DNA of 64,000 bases from Kingdonia uniflora. Its lineage: Eukaryota; Streptophyta; Magnoliopsida; Ranunculales; Circaeasteraceae. Position numbers and translations under genes: made by a program. Location of the stretch: NCBI GenBank assembly GCA_014058105.1, contig JACGCM010000715.1, positions 1,612,001-1,676,000 on the forward strand, read 5' to 3'. Positions 22,960 through 35,294 of this stretch are shown one piece after another; the first letter of the stretch is position 1, and each line of letters starts with the position of its first letter. Under the pieces are notes generated by a model. That model searched no databases, was not told where the DNA came from, and was given only the letters and a program-made list of their open reading frames with translations.

Positions 22960-24380
22960 CAAGCTAGGCAGGCATCTCTATCGATGGAGTGGCTGCCCAA
23001 ATAGCCTTATTATCTCAACAAGTAGCTCAAGCCGAGGAGCGCCACCATCACCAACTTAACCAAGAGGGTGAAAACCACCGCCTGGACGACAAAAATAGAC
23101 AGAACCGGGCAATTGATGAGCTGCATTACACCGTCTGAGAGCTACAGAGACTACAGCCTTTGGAAGCTGCTCGATAATCCCAAGCATCACACCCGTCGCG
23201 CGTATCTGCCCGCGCCCATCTTGGACCCTCACTAAACCTCGAGATGCCTCCAGTTCATACCGGTGCCGAAGGCGTTCCTCGTACTATTCCCCCAATCAGC
23301 TCTATCCACCTCGGGATTCACCCCACAAAAGATTCTTCTGACTCTACCCTCCGCTTCTCCAGGCATCCCAAACGCCGTCTCGCTCGAGAGTAGCTCAGTG
23401 AATGCAGTGCCGAATACATGCCACACGCTCGAACCTACAACCTTCAAATTCCACCATCTCCCCCTCATCCGGCATATGTCGCACAGCAAGACTTTGGCCA
23501 CAAAATACAACCAACTATTCGCGTCAGCGTGAGCCCAGCCACCAACTTTTGGGGCCGCCTCAATAACCCAATTTGCCCCAAAATTTTGGTTATCGAAATA
23601 CACCCCAATTTCTGTGCTCCCAAACTCAGCAAATACTGTAACATAGACCCTAAATCCCACATTCTCGAATTCCAAAATACCCTGAGGCTCTATTCTACGG
23701 CTGACTACCTGTTATGTCACCTTTTTCTGACCAGCCTTACTGACAACCCCCTTCGATGGTATCACAACCTCCCAAATGGCTCGATACAAAGTTTCGAGCA
23801 ACTATCACGGCTTTTCATCGCCCAGTTTGCCTTCAATAAGGATAGAGAAGTCAGAGTTGATGCACTTTTCTATTTCAGAAAATCCAGCAATGAGACACTC
23901 GAAGGTCAATGGTTATTTCGATCTTGAGCGCCTTCAAGAATCTCGCAAAAAGAGCCAGTCTTCGAACACCACCCACTTCAATAAACCTCGGTAAAACCAA
24001 AATTCTAATCCAATACTTCTGATCGCTCCCGTCTTGTAGGAGACTGAGAGCCGTAAATGCCCTAACTTCGATAATAGTGTCGAAGCTCGCAAGTAGCAAC
24101 CAAAACCTATTTTGCCTATACTCACTGCCCCTTCAGTACCCTTCTACCACATATATAGGCATACCCCATTTGGCGCATCCCTTTCCCCATCGAAGTCAGG
24201 CTAGGTAAACCTTATTGCGCCATTCAAAAATGCAACTGTCACCATACCAACAAATGCTTTGCCCTCCAGCACTCTCTCAAACTCATTCTCAGAGCAAGGC
24301 GTCTGAACCAATATATTGCCAATCTTCCAAGCTATCTCGACGGGTCTTACCTCAAACCTTTATCCACCCCTACTGTTGAC
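22960..24380 (+). pseudogene. gag: E2 gag relic
   Basis: From about 22970 a frame reads GISIDGVAAQIALLSQQVAQ and a Gln/Glu/Arg-rich coiled-coil-like stretch. It continues to 23927 with the capsid core (KLSKYCNIDPKSHILEFQNT; NPLRWYHNLPNGSIQSFEQL; AQFAFNKDREV). This core matches E3 gag closely. At about 24180-24330 a knuckle-like region follows (YCAIQKCNCHHTNKCFALQH). Stops and a frame change after 23927 break the gene. No clear ATG is seen; the frame is preceded by TAG. Confidence 0.8.
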
Positions 24381-24389
24381 CCAGCCGAG

Positions 24390-27300
24390 GTGCACATTTA
24401 CGGAATAAACTTCATCGAAGTCAACAACATAGACAGCGGACGTTCCAAAAGCAAACGAAAGTGCATCGAAGAATATTACAAACTTACCTATCAGAAGAAA
24501 TTCCCCATCCTCCTGCCAAAATCAAGCCATCGCCCTCACCTCGAAGGCATTTCTTTCATCGACTGTTACACTTCACACGTCCGTTTCCCCCATTCTGATC
24601 CATTAATCATCATGATTAAGATTGAAAACCTCATCTTCCATACAATGCTCATAGACACAGGAAGCGCAGCTGATGTCCTTTTTCTCCAAACTACTGAAAC
24701 CATGAAGGAAACCGACATCATAACCGCTGCTAATGTTGAATTAAAAGGTTTCAATTGGGCCACCAAAGTCGTTATTGGTCGTATCAGCCTACTCGTCACC
24801 ACAGGCCCCATCACCCTTCAAACCAGCTTCCTTGTCATCGACAAGAAGTCCAAATACCTCAGTATATTCGGATGCCACTGGCTCCACGCCGTGTAAGCCA
24901 TACCTTCGACCTACCATCAAACCCTTCGTTTTAACACTCACAAAGGTACTTGGAATCTAAAAGGCTCTCAACGCCTTGTCCGCTCATGCGAGCACCCGGT
25001 GATCGATCAAACCCAGAAACTCGTCAGCCGCCCATAGCAATCACTATCTCTTTATTTCCCTTTAACTTCAGCAGATACCACCCCACCCTTTAAACCCACT
25101 GTTTACATCGAACTCGACGGTCCTGGTCGAGGTACATTCTTCAGAACTTTTCTCAATTAGGCAGAACGCCTCGAGCTTGCAGATTTCCTTCGAGCAAACA
25201 AAGAAGTCTTTGCATAGACATTCTAGGAGATGCCAGGTGTCGACCCCAACCTGGAGTGCCATTGCCTCGACCTCATCCCCTACTCCTTAGCAGTCAAAGA
25301 AAAGAAGCGTAACCTGGCACTACGACTTTGATAAGCAGTGAACCTTGAAGTTGACAAGCTCATAGCCATAGGTTTTATCAGAGAAGTGAAGTGCACTGGC
25401 TGGATATAAAACATTGTGGCAGTTCCTAAGAAGAACGGTGAAATTAGAATCTGGGACGACTTCACAGATCTAAACAAACACGGACTGAAGAACAATTTCC
25501 CTCTTTCGACTATTTCAGCACGTCTCGATGCCACTGCTAGACCCGAGCGCCAATCAATGATGGAGGTGGCTTCGGGTTAAAATCAGGTACCCCTCTTCCC
25601 CGAAGATCAACTTAAAACTTCCTTTACCACTAAACAAGGCCTTTACTGTTTAAATGTTATGCACTTCGGCCTTAAAAATGCGGTAGCCACTTACCAATGC
25701 CTTGTCACAATCATAATTAAACCTTTGCTTGGCAAGTCGGTCGAAGTCTACATCGACGGCATATTATGCAAAAGCCTTCAAAAACAGAACCATATCCAAG
25801 ACCTGACCGAAATCTTTTTAATACTTCGCACATATAACATAAAACTCAACCCAGACAAATGCCAATTTGGTGTTTCATCTAGAAAATTCTTGGGCCACCT
25901 TATCAGTAAATGAGGTATCGAGATTGACCCCACCCATATTCGAGCCCTCATCGATATGCCTTTGCCCCGAACAATAAAAGACGTCCAAAAAGGGGCTGGT
26001 AAGATAGCAACACTCAACCGTTTCATTTCTAAATCCTCAGACAGATGTGTTTGGCTCTGGACAACTGGACATCCGAGTGTGAATAGGCCTTCCTTGAACT
26101 CAAAACTTATCTTGTCCGACCACCCATTATCAGTACCCCTATCGAAGGCAAAATACTCCTTTATACCTCGCTGCTGCAGAAACTTCTATCAGTTCAGTGC
26201 TTATTCGACTCTATTCAAACCTCGAAAACCTGTATATTTCATCAGCAAAACACTAACCCCTACAAAAACTCAGTATTCGAAGCTTGAGCGTTTGCTCCTC
26301 ATACTTGTTAATTCAGCCCCCAAACTCAAACCATATTTTCAAGATCACCCTATCCGTATAATAACAAGTCATCCCCTTCGAGAAGTACTCAGTAATAAAG
26401 AGAAATCCAGACACGTGCAACAGTGGTCTGTGTATCTTGGTGAACATGATATTACATTCGAGAAGTAGATATCCCAGAAAGGCCATGCAGTAATAGACTT
26501 TCTAGCTGACTTCCCGGTCGAAGATGTCGATTGGGAAGAACATGAAGATGACTTAGTAGAAGACCAACCCGAAACTATAAATCCCTGAGACCCTCACAAT
26601 GGCTGAGGTTTATTCACAGATGGATCCGCAAGACCTAATGGCTCAGGAATTGGTATTATCTTGGTAGCACCCACTAATGATCGAATAAAGAAAGCCGTCA
26701 AACTTACCTTCGAATGTTCTAATAACGAAGCTGAGTACGAAACCCTGATCCATGGCCTCGACCTCACTCTCGATCTCGGCATTCCCAAACTTGCCGTGCT
26801 CACAGATTCCCAACTTGTTCAAAGACATTACACAGGAGAAAATAAAGCTAAAGCCTCTACAATTTTAACCGAACTTCACGAAGGAACCTTCGGTGATCAC
26901 ACTGTTGGTCATTCTATGGCCCTTCGAGCTGTCACCCAAGGATTATTTTGGCCAAATATGAAAAAATAAGCCGAAGAGTATGTAAAACACTGTGACAAAT
27001 GCCAACGTCATGCTCATAGCATCCATTGCCCCTCTCAAGACCTCCATTTCAGTCAAGTTTCCTGGTCATTCAAAAGATGGGCTATTGATCTCATCGGTCC
27101 CTTCCTAAATGTCTCGGGTAGCAGAGAAAGCGTTCTTATTGCAACAGACTACTTTACCAAAAGGGTCGAAGCTGTACCTTTAAGCCGAACTAGAGAAGAG
27201 GATATAATCAAATTTCTATGGGAAAACATCATCATACGCTTCAGCTACCCCCATATGATTCGATGCGACAATGGTCCCCAATTCGTCGGCAACAAAGTTA

Positions 27301-27963
27301 GAAACTTTCTCAAAAATGCAACATCATTCTCTCACCCTCATCACCATATAATCCCCAAGGAAACGGACAAGTCGAAACAATCAACAAAACCATTGTCAGT
27401 GGTCTCAAGAAAAGAGTTGATGCAAAGAAAGGACGATGGGTTCAAGAGTTACAGCACGTCCTCTGGTCCCATCGAACAACCTTAAGAAAATCTACAGGTT
27501 GTACCCCCTTCCACCTAATATATGGTACCGAAGCTATGCTCACTACTCAATTCGAAATACCTACCCGGGATCCTAACCTCCCAGACGACGACAATGAGTT
27601 TGAGCTCGCATGTAACATGTTATCGATTGACAAAACTGGAGACCGAGCTATTGCCCACCTTGACCGCTTCCACACATCACTTCAAATATCCTATAGTAAG
27701 AGAGTTCAACCGCAGAGTTTTAACATTGGAGATATAGTACTTTGACTTGTCAACCAATCCTCGAAACCTCAAAATGTTGGCAAGCTGGCCGAATCCAGGG
27801 AAGGACCTTATTTCCTATACGATAAAACTGACAAGGGTTCTTAATATCTAATGATAGAAGAAGAAGAGCCTTTACCAAATCCCTGGAACACAATGCATCT
27901 GGTCTCCTATAACAAGTCATATCCTCACCCTTGTACAACTGATGTAATCCAGAATAATCAATA
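24390..27963 (+). pseudogene. pol: E2 pol relic: protease, RT, RNase H x2, integrase
   Basis: The protease part keeps its active-site motif MLIDTGSAADVLFLQ at about 24648. RT spans about 25340-26050; the catalytic YIDD is YIDG (VEVYIDGILCKS, about 25745) and the upstream Asp is lost (MEVASG-stop-NQ). Classical RNase H follows (VYFISKTLTPTKTQYSKLER), then the archaeal-type RNase H (FTDGSARPNGSGIGI; SNNEAEYETLIHGLDL; VLTDSQLVQ). Near 26850 the text jumps from RNase H straight into the integrase zinc domain (LTELHEGTFGDHT), so roughly 100-150 codons are deleted. The integrase core shows AIDLIGPFLNVSGS and IRCDNGPQFVGNK, then a frameshift before the catalytic Glu. The tail (DGVL-type GDIVL; PLPNPWNTMHL) ends near 27963. 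Confidence 0.9.
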
Positions 27964-28009
27964 AACAATTTTTTCCACCCAAACTTTGTTTCCTATTTTT
28001 ATTGAATTT

Positions 28010-28520
28010 CTTGGTTTAACTTAGGTATCATGTCAACCTTCGACTGATACTTGGGGGTAACCTTGTGATTTTTCAAGCTTTTAATTTTAAGCAAACTCAA
28101 GGGGCAAGGATGGTTGAAAGACCAGACCCTCGAGAATGCATTGGGGGTGAATAGATATGCTTTGATCAGGCTTTGAAATCGTCGAAGTCCAGCCGATTTC
28201 TTAGTTTACCCCGGGTATCATGTCCACCCTCGCCCCGAGTGATACTTGGGGGCAATCTTGAAATTTTCAAGTTTCCAACATTCAAGTAAACTCGAGGGGC
28301 ACGAATGGTCGAAAGATCGGACCCTCGGGAATGTGTTGGAGGCAAACATATCTTGCTTCGCTGTGGCTTAGGCCTTCAAAGTCCAGTGAATTTCTGGGTT
28401 TCCTCTGGGTATCACGTCCCCTCAGCCCGACTAATACTCGGGGGTGACCTTAAAAATTTTCAAACTTCCAACATCGCTGTGGCTTCAGCCTTTGATGTCC
28501 AGCAAATCATTCAGGGGTCG
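28010..28520 (+). repeat. E2 tandem repeats, about 190-bp unit, 2.7 copies
   Basis: Units start near 28010, 28200 and 28394. Each carries GGTATCA(T/C)GTC, CTGATACTTGGGGG-like, TTTTCAAG and GTCCAGC(C/A) words; the third is shortened. The block lies just after pol and is related in sequence to the longer array of E3 at 49239-50020. Tandem repeats in this 3' region are known for Tat-type elements. Confidence 0.8.
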
Positions 28521-28904
28521 ATCTAAATATCCTCGAAGCTCTTCAAGGTTTGATCACTCTACAGTCACTCGACAGAAATAGTACATACATATACTATTAT
28601 ACAAGAATATCTGCAATTCAACTATGTGCAAAGAAGATTTAAAGCGTCATCCATCAGTGAAACGGTTGCATTATAACTCAAGTTAAGTCATCAAAGATTC
28701 AATACAAGCCAAGTCAGTAGAATACGCCTCAATATTTCAACAACCCAGAGTAATACAAGGCCAGAACAAGATAACAAAGTCAGTTAGAAAATTAGACATT
28801 AATTCAAAAGCTGTTCAGAATCAACTTCAGAAGGTCAACAGATAACAACAGCTCAAAGATATACCAAGTTCAAGGACCAACAAAATTAAACATAGTTCAA
28901 AATA

Positions 28905-29273
28905 TTATAGCTGAACATCAAATCCGAAAAGGAAAACATGAAACCCCAACTCCAAATACCTCATATCCGCGCGGTTACACCTTCTTCCTCCATATAGGTC
29001 CCCCAGCACCAACACCCTCAGTACCTTCAGTCGAAGGCTTCGACCCGAACCATTGACAACCAAACCATCCACAGTTCTACCACTGGCCGCTCCAATAACA
29101 GAATCCTCCACACCACCTCCACTACCTCCAGCTGCCTCATCAACAATATTTGCTTCTCCTTCCTTCATCTTCAAATCATCTCCATCAACAAGTTCTGGGG
29201 AAACAGGGAATGGTTCCAACGTATCGGGGTCATACCCCTTATCTTCTATAAACATTTTCAACTTGACATTCAC
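28905..29273 (-). pseudogene. E2 antisense gene, C-terminal part
   Basis: A minus-strand open frame. Its start, KMFIEDKGYDPDTLEPFPV, matches KKFIDELGYDPETFER of E3 (50358-50400 end). An acidic, Gly- and Ser-rich tail follows (EEAGGSGGG-like; EDSVIGAASGRTVDG). Function unknown. Confidence 0.55.
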
Positions 29274-30196
29274 CTTACATTCACCATCATACTGCTGTTG
29301 GAAACTGACCTTCTGTTCTACTTTCTCCCACTTTTTTGCCGTAAGCTTTGCCGACCACTCCCACTTTTTTGCCGTAAGTCTATAGCAATCACAGATAAAC
29401 GCTTTTCAAATATTCCCAACCCCGACATCGGCAATAAAGGCCACAGAAATAATGGTTACTATATCACTTACAGAAGGGCTGCCAGTAATAGCTTTCTCTT
29501 CCCAAACAACGACGTCGCTCACACCTCGAACTGGCTCTGGCTCTCCTCCCTCGATGTCATCAGCTTCCTCGTCCTCAGTCTTATAGTGCCATAGGGTCTT
29601 TAGATTAATGCCCAGTAGTTAAGGTGAGTAGAATATCGATAAACATCCGCCTACCTCTCCTGGACAACCTTCTAGAAGTTGATTTTATTTTATATTAAAC
29701 GAGCATCGTACTCGGCCACTTCCGCAACATGCTCAGTTCTAAACTTTTCAGTCCCTGGATCATAGGTAGCCTTAAACTCAGTCAGTGCCATGTCGATTGC
29801 TGTCTGGGTCACCTTTTTTAGGCCAACAAAGCTTCCTCGAGCTCGACAACCTTTTGCGCTTGCATTACCACAAACAAACAGTCGGCTTGCTGACTACCAA
29901 GCTCTCGACCCAAAGTAAGAAACTTTGCCACACCTTACATAAGCACAATACTGAAAATTATCATCTGTAGATATTCACTCACATACCTTTTACCTCAAAG
30001 AAATTGCACATATAAGATAATAAAAGGCTATTACCTCCTTAATACACAGTACGACTTGTTTCAGAACCGATGTGGGATCCTTTTGCACCATCACATCCAA
30101 TCGATAGTCAGCTACTCCTTGCACAGGACCCTACACCTCGACCTCTCCATCTCATCAACAAGCCCAGTATACTACTTTGTCTCATCCCTCTTCCTC

Positions 30197-31101
30197 TTAT
30201 GCGGCAGTAGTAGACTCTCTAACCCACCATGCATCATAGACGTATCGACCCTTTTTGTTAAGACTCTCCTTACCCGCGGTCACCCCCGCAACCAACTGGC
30301 CACCAACATTTTTTTTATTCCTTGGATGGGCCTGAAACAACTGGGGATGTCGTTCAGTTGATCGACATTGGATGGTCAAAGAAACTCCAGCTTTCGATAC
30401 CATCTCTTTCCTCTTCCTGCTTTATATTTTCCCTGTAGGCACGACCCCCTTTAGTTTGGAGTCTTTATTACCAACTCTAGCCCTAGGCAGCTCAAACGAG
30501 GAAAATATTTTATTCACCCTCTTGCAGTCTTCCAGCAACACTGTGTCAAGATAGCTAAGCTCCAATGGTATATCCAGCAGTCGAGGAACTGCATTACAAA
30601 AGAGCATCAAGTTAGTCGACTACAACATTAAACCACATACCACAAGGTCTAATGCACAAGCCTACCATTTTTATATACACGGTTAGTTAAATCAATCACA
30701 GGTTCTGGAAGCCTCTGCTCTCAGTCACCGTCGATTAATACCAAGGTCTCGCTCCAGTGTCAATCGTTGATACTCATGTCATTGAACCACTGGCGGATAC
30801 TATCACTTTTTACATGGTATGTGATTTTCCTCAGGTTACAAACCATTTCATAATAAGCAATAATATTGAGCAAAAAAAAAAATATCGGTTGTCTAGCTCG
30901 AGCCAAGTCCCTGTTCAACGCTTTGATTACCCATATTTTTTCATAAAAATTATCATTCAGCTGGCTAGGCGCTATGTAATAAAAGTTAAAATCTTCCTTC
31001 ACCAAATTACTAAAAAGGATCATCATCTCGAGCTTCAGCTGGCCGAGAAATACTAGCACACCAGAATCGACGTGATCACGCAGATCCCCATCATAGAGCA
31101 T
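30197..31101 (-). pseudogene. E2 antisense gene, central domain and linker
   Basis: Segment 31101-30760 contains the conserved core QLNDNFYEKIWVIKALNRDL and continues VCNLRKITYHV; it aligns with E3 MNGNFYEMIRIVKGMNKEL and E1 INGN. In-frame continuation beyond 30760 reads WSETLVLING. Segments 30610-30422 (LLDIPLELSYLDTVLLEDCK) and 30403-30197 (basic, KESLNKKGRYVYDAWW) follow. It is the best-preserved part of the antisense gene in E2 after the start exon. Confidence 0.6.
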
Positions 31102-33038
31102 AATACTAACCTGCGAACTTACGTAACATTTATCTCAATACAACCTCAGTTTCTTTTCATGGAAAGTCTCCATAAGCACTTCCCCCCCTTCATCTGTGTC
31201 GTCCTCCCCCTTCTAATCCATATCACCACCATCCCCTCCTCCTCGATCATCATCCTTGGTCTCCTTACTATCCTCTACCTCATCTTCATGAGATATCGGT
31301 GATCACAAATTACCCTCCCTGAATGTTCTCGCAATGGGGGCCTCATCTGTAATATCGTTCGTAGACATATCTTTATTGCTATCGAATGGGTCGCATCGGC
31401 CAGATGGCGATAACGCACTTATGTTTAAGTCTTTAATGTCAAATTTTAGTGACCTATTACCAGGATTCCAGGTGTGGATTTACCTACATAATAAAATAAA
31501 GTGTCGGACCTGATAGCATGAAATCTAGGGTCAGTTTTCTTTTCACATTTAACATCATCACACCAAGGCCACTCGGGTATAACGTTCTACAACATTTTCC
31601 TTGTCACATAGAATGGTACGATCGTTTATCTCAAAGACCTCTGAAAAAATATTAGCTCGATACCACCCATCACAGAATAATCAGTTAACTTTAAAATTAG
31701 GCGATCACATCGCATTCCTTAAAAACCTTAATAAGCTCCAAGATTTTACAAGGTTTTTCTACATTTCCAAGATTCATCATTAATGGCAGACCCAAGACTA
31801 TCGTTCAAATTCGTCTGACGCAATCGCAAGAATGCCTTTTATGGGGAAAACACATAGCTATAAATAGGGTGAGAGAGAAAGAGACTTACCGATGCCAATG
31901 AAGGCTTTTATAATGGCGTCCGGATAACTTGATTTTTTTTTCGCTTGACAGTAACAGGGCAGCACTTGTTGCAGGTTTGTAAAGATAATTAGTCAAGAAA
32001 GTTTTTGTATTCTCTAAGAAAGATAAAGGGTGGTAAGTTAAAAGGAAATCATGGCAAACGTGGTTGACTATCAGCGCCCCACCACTACCTCTATTTTTTT
32101 TTCTTTTTTTTTTCTCTCTCCCTCTCACTCTCTCTCTTTTCAGTTAATAAATTCAAAATACCCACCCTCAACATTTTTTCCCAACTTTGCTTGGCTCTAT
32201 TTTATTTCTCTATCCTCTTATATTTTTTTAAGTTTTCCCTACATTTTACCAACGTAGCCACCTCACCTTTTAACCTCAATATAAGGCCCCTCTCAATCAA
32301 ATTTCTCCTCCCCAATTCCAATACAAAGCAATTATTAAAATGCCCTAACAAATCTTCGAAAGCAAACCCATCAATACATGGATCAACACTTCTCTTGGCA
32401 ACGTTTTTCTCATAAACATTAACCCTATACATACTTGGGTCTCAACAAAAGAAACCACTTGTTCACCATATATTATACCTATTTACACCTACTACATTGT
32501 CATACTTCCAATAGTCAACCTATAGTCGATCGTTCACAATCATTGCTATCTCATTCACAAGTGATAGCAAGAGCCTGCATAACTTGCGAAGGTGCACCTA
32601 TACATATTCGATCTTGTGCAAAAATGTATTATCTCTTATATTAATTTTCCATCCATCGTCCACATGCCATATAACTCGCCCGATTGGTTAAGCCTAGATC
32701 GTTTAAAAATCTAGCAATATCGAACATCAATATAAGAAAACATTTACCAAAGCAGTACCGCTTAACATTTTTTAATTCCAAACAGCCCGAATGCAACATT
32801 ATAAACATATACCGACAAAAACAAAGAGAGAACAAAAAAACAATCACAAAACCACCAACAATCGACAGCATCCAAGTCAAGTACTACAAACTCCCCCGCC
32901 ACCCGTAGTACTTTCATCATCCTCAGTTCTAATGGCGTCCTGAGCAATCATCGAAGCGCGAGCTCGCGGTGGACCACTTCCACAATTTCATTATGAAAGG
33001 CATTACACCAGAAAAGCTGGTCAAACTCCACCAGCTAT

Positions 33039-33194
33039 TCAGCGACAGACATGCCTACAAGATTCTTTTGCACAGGCCTTGGAATCTGTGCTCAGGGGCA
33101 ACCTCCAAAAATACCTCTCCCTCAAATCAACAATCTTTATGGAGAGCCTACCCTCTACCGTATGTTGATGTCTTTGCGAATGAGTCATCACCAT
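33039..33194 (-). pseudogene. E2 antisense gene, start exon
   Basis: A 51-codon frame from an ATG at 33194 begins MVMTHSQRHQHTVEGRLSI and continues IVDLRERYFWRLPL before a TGA. It aligns with E1 at 13704 and with E3 near 53890-53800. It is too short for most open-frame lists, yet it is among the most conserved parts of the antisense gene among the three elements. Confidence 0.6.
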
Positions 33195-33258
33195 GTCGAT
33201 GAAAGAAGGCAAAGAAAAGACTAAAAGTGGTTAAGGAAAATCAAGACAGGGATTATCA

Positions 33259-33265
33259 TTTTATA
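33259..33265 (-). promoter_or_regulatory. Candidate TATA box of E2 antisense gene
   Basis: TATAAAA on the minus strand, 65 bp before the ATG at 33194 and about 180 bp from the LTR. Confidence 0.45.
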
Positions 33266-33430
33266 GAGAGTTTTGTGATAAAATATTAAATGCTCAAATA
33301 TCATAATAAGTGCAAGGAATTAATGCCCTCGTTATCCATGGATTAGTAAACTCTACCATTTCCAAGGTCTTTTCCTCTTCTTCTCAGCAGTAATCCCCTC
33401 ACACAAAATATGCGTTCTTCGATCACAACT

Positions 33431-33443
33431 GCGAGGGGGCGAT
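33431..33443 (+). other. Polypurine tract at E2 right end
   Basis: GCGAGGGGGCGAT immediately before the 3' LTR-like sequence, same core as in E1 and E3. Confidence 0.75.
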
Positions 33444-33960
33444 TATAGTAGCCTATTTGATCATATCGATCTTTATTAGCTACAAAGGCCAAGACCTCAT
33501 TCTCAATCTTTAGTAGATTACTTGATATCAACCTCCACCGGCCTGTCGTAACCTGTAATAAAGGAAACCGGTCGATGTTGACCAATAATCGAGCGAACGG
33601 AGCGTACCACCTAAAGTAGACACATCTCTGTAAAGTAAAATAGACAAGTAACGCGTAGTTGTATGAAGGGTAAGATTGTAATAACTCTAAGAAAACTAGA
33701 GGCCCTCCCTCAAAAACCTATAAATAGGTGATGCAGGACCAAAGGGAAAGGGTGGAGGCAGCTCAACCAAATCTCATATAAATCTCTGTAATAAAATATA
33801 CTCATATATATATATAAAAACTCGGAGGAGGTTGTGAGAAGTTCTCTTGATAAGAACTCGTGCATATGTAGTCTGAACCCCTTTTATAAGTCATCATTTA
33901 TAAATCATCTTTGCTTCATTGTAAGATCGATTCTGGACGTCCCAGAATTATGCCCTTACA
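33444..33960 (+). repeat. 3' LTR-like sequence of E2, 517 bp, unlike its 5' LTR
   Basis: It begins TATAGTAGCC (a TG to TA change of the E3-type start) after the purine tract and ends GCCCTTACA. It has an LTR promoter layout (CCTATAAATAGG near 33718; GAGGAGGTTGTGAGAAG). Its length and body differ from 22141-22849. Confidence 0.7.
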
Positions 33961-34084
33961 GAAGGGTTTGCTCTAATATTTATAATTTTGTGTTTATAGG
34001 AGAGTAGAAACTAGCCGTTGTGGTTACTGTTGTTATTATATTATTCATAGATGTTTTAAAAACTGGGTTAAAAATGGACTTTAT

Positions 34085-34227
34085 TACACTGCGCAGATTT
34101 AAATTTACCGCCGCAATCCCTGTTCTATCTCTTCCCCCCTACTAAAATAACTGCAGACTTCAAAATACTGTGCAGTATTTAGAACACTGCGCGGTATTAT
34201 GAGGACTGCACAATATTTTGAAGTATG
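34085..34227. repeat. Palindrome cluster with ACTGYGCAGT core
   Basis: Four related words (CACTGCGCAGA, ACTGTGCAGTATT, ACTGCGCGGTATT, ACTGCACAATATT) lie within about 140 bp. The outer pair, ACTTCAAAATACTGTGCAGT at about 34158 and its near-complement ending at 34227, can form a hairpin with about 20-bp arms and one mismatch. Confidence 0.7.
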
Positions 34228-34567
34228 CCAAACTCTTCTTTTTAAGCTCCCTACACCCGGTTGAGTTCTGACACGTCTATATCAATAACTCAAACTGAAT
34301 TTTAAAACTATTAGGAACCCAAAAGTGTGTGTTACGAGTGTGAGCTAACAACAAAACCAAACCCTCACCCATTTCTTCAATTTCTGGTGATGCTCTTAAA
34401 AAAATTGAACATATTTTAAATTTCCAAAACCCCTAAAAGAATCATAGCTTTGTTCATTCAACAACACTAGTAAATTAGTAGCAGACTTGGTACCCTCAAA
34501 ACTCTCTTATAATCCTCTAAACTCGATAACAAGCTTTACGAAGATGTTGTAGATGAAGTTGTTCAAC

Positions 34568-34762
34568 GCCTTAAAGTTGGAAGTCTTGTAGGTTCCCAAG
34601 CTCTTCATCAATGCCATACTTTTTTGGCATGAAGTCAATCTCATCTCTTGTCTCATAAACGAGGCATTTCTAGTTGGAACATGGAGTTTCATCCCAGCCT
34701 TTAGTTTCTTTTTCAAAAGTAGTACATTCTCTACTACAATGAGGATTTTTCGATTCTTCATG
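34568..34762 (-). other. Unrecognised coding-like frame with one internal stop
   Basis: The minus strand reads HEESKNPHCSRECTTF, then a Trp/Asp/Glu-containing stretch. After one TAG it continues KCLVYETRDEIDFMPKKYGI and EELGNLQDFQL before TAA. The composition looks protein-like, but I recognise no family. It could be the last exon of a degraded gene. Confidence 0.25.
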
Positions 34763-35020
34763 TCGATTGCTTTTCAGCTCTATTCTGAAGAAGAATAGCG
34801 AAGAAATCATAAAACTTTACCATTTTTTGGAAGAAGGTATTGCTTAATGATTATGCTTGTAGGCAGCTTAGGTAGATTGATGAGTGAAGAAAAATATGGG
34901 TAAAAAGAGTAATTTCAATTTGATGACCAGTCAATGGTCAGTCCATGTCATTTGACCATCGGGAAATTAATGTTTGGGGGGTAAAGTCAATTTTAAGCAA
35001 ATGTGGGGGCTAATCACAAA

Positions 35021-35273
35021 GGGAGAAGATTCGCATACACTCTCTTTTGCTACAATCTCATTACACTTATTCCTCACCACACACCCCTTCCCACCTTGAG
35101 AGGAGGTGACAATTTATAGAGGGAAAAACGGCGCCTACGTAGACAAAATTTTCAAAAACCGAATATTATACCACCAACTCAACTCACAACACTTAGTCAC
35201 TCAGTCACTCAGTTACTCTCTCTCGCACACATACTTCTCCCCTCACTCACTCACTCTCTCTCTCTATTGGTCA
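35021..35273 (+). repeat. Left terminal inverted repeat
   Basis: It begins GGGAGAAGATTCGCATACAC. Shared with the right end in inverted order: CTCTTTTGxTACA, TCCTCAC, CTTGAGAGGAGGTGACA, TATAGxGGxAAAAAC, GTACCACC-like, ACTCAGTCACT and CTCTCTCT words. A second, direct copy of the outermost 60 bp lies just inside at about 35295. Confidence 0.8.
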
Positions 35274-35294
35274 CCGAACACCAATATTACCGAA

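Larger units (their letters stand above)
22141..33960 (+). mobile_element. E2: Tat-type gypsy element with mismatched LTRs
   Basis: An 11.8-kb unit with the normal order: 5' LTR, primer site, gag, pol with dual RNase H and integrase, tandem repeats, antisense gene, purine tract, 3' LTR-like end. The left LTR (709 bp) and right LTR-like sequence (517 bp) share layout and the TGTAGTAGCC-type start but are not obviously alignable, and the flanks lack a target duplication (AATGT against GAAGG). It is therefore likely a fusion of two related elements. It interrupts E4 at its left end. Confidence 0.8.
33961..35020. other. Unassigned interval left of the Mutator-like element
   Basis: No recognisable gene. 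It contains the hairpin cluster at 34085-34227 and one unrecognised minus-strand frame (34568-34762). The sequence does not continue E4, which would be expected if E2 were a simple insertion. Confidence 0.4.

Noticed and set aside
33444..33960. Treating this as the exact partner of the E2 5' LTR
   Set aside because: Length and body differ clearly. Kept as an LTR-like sequence of a related subfamily.
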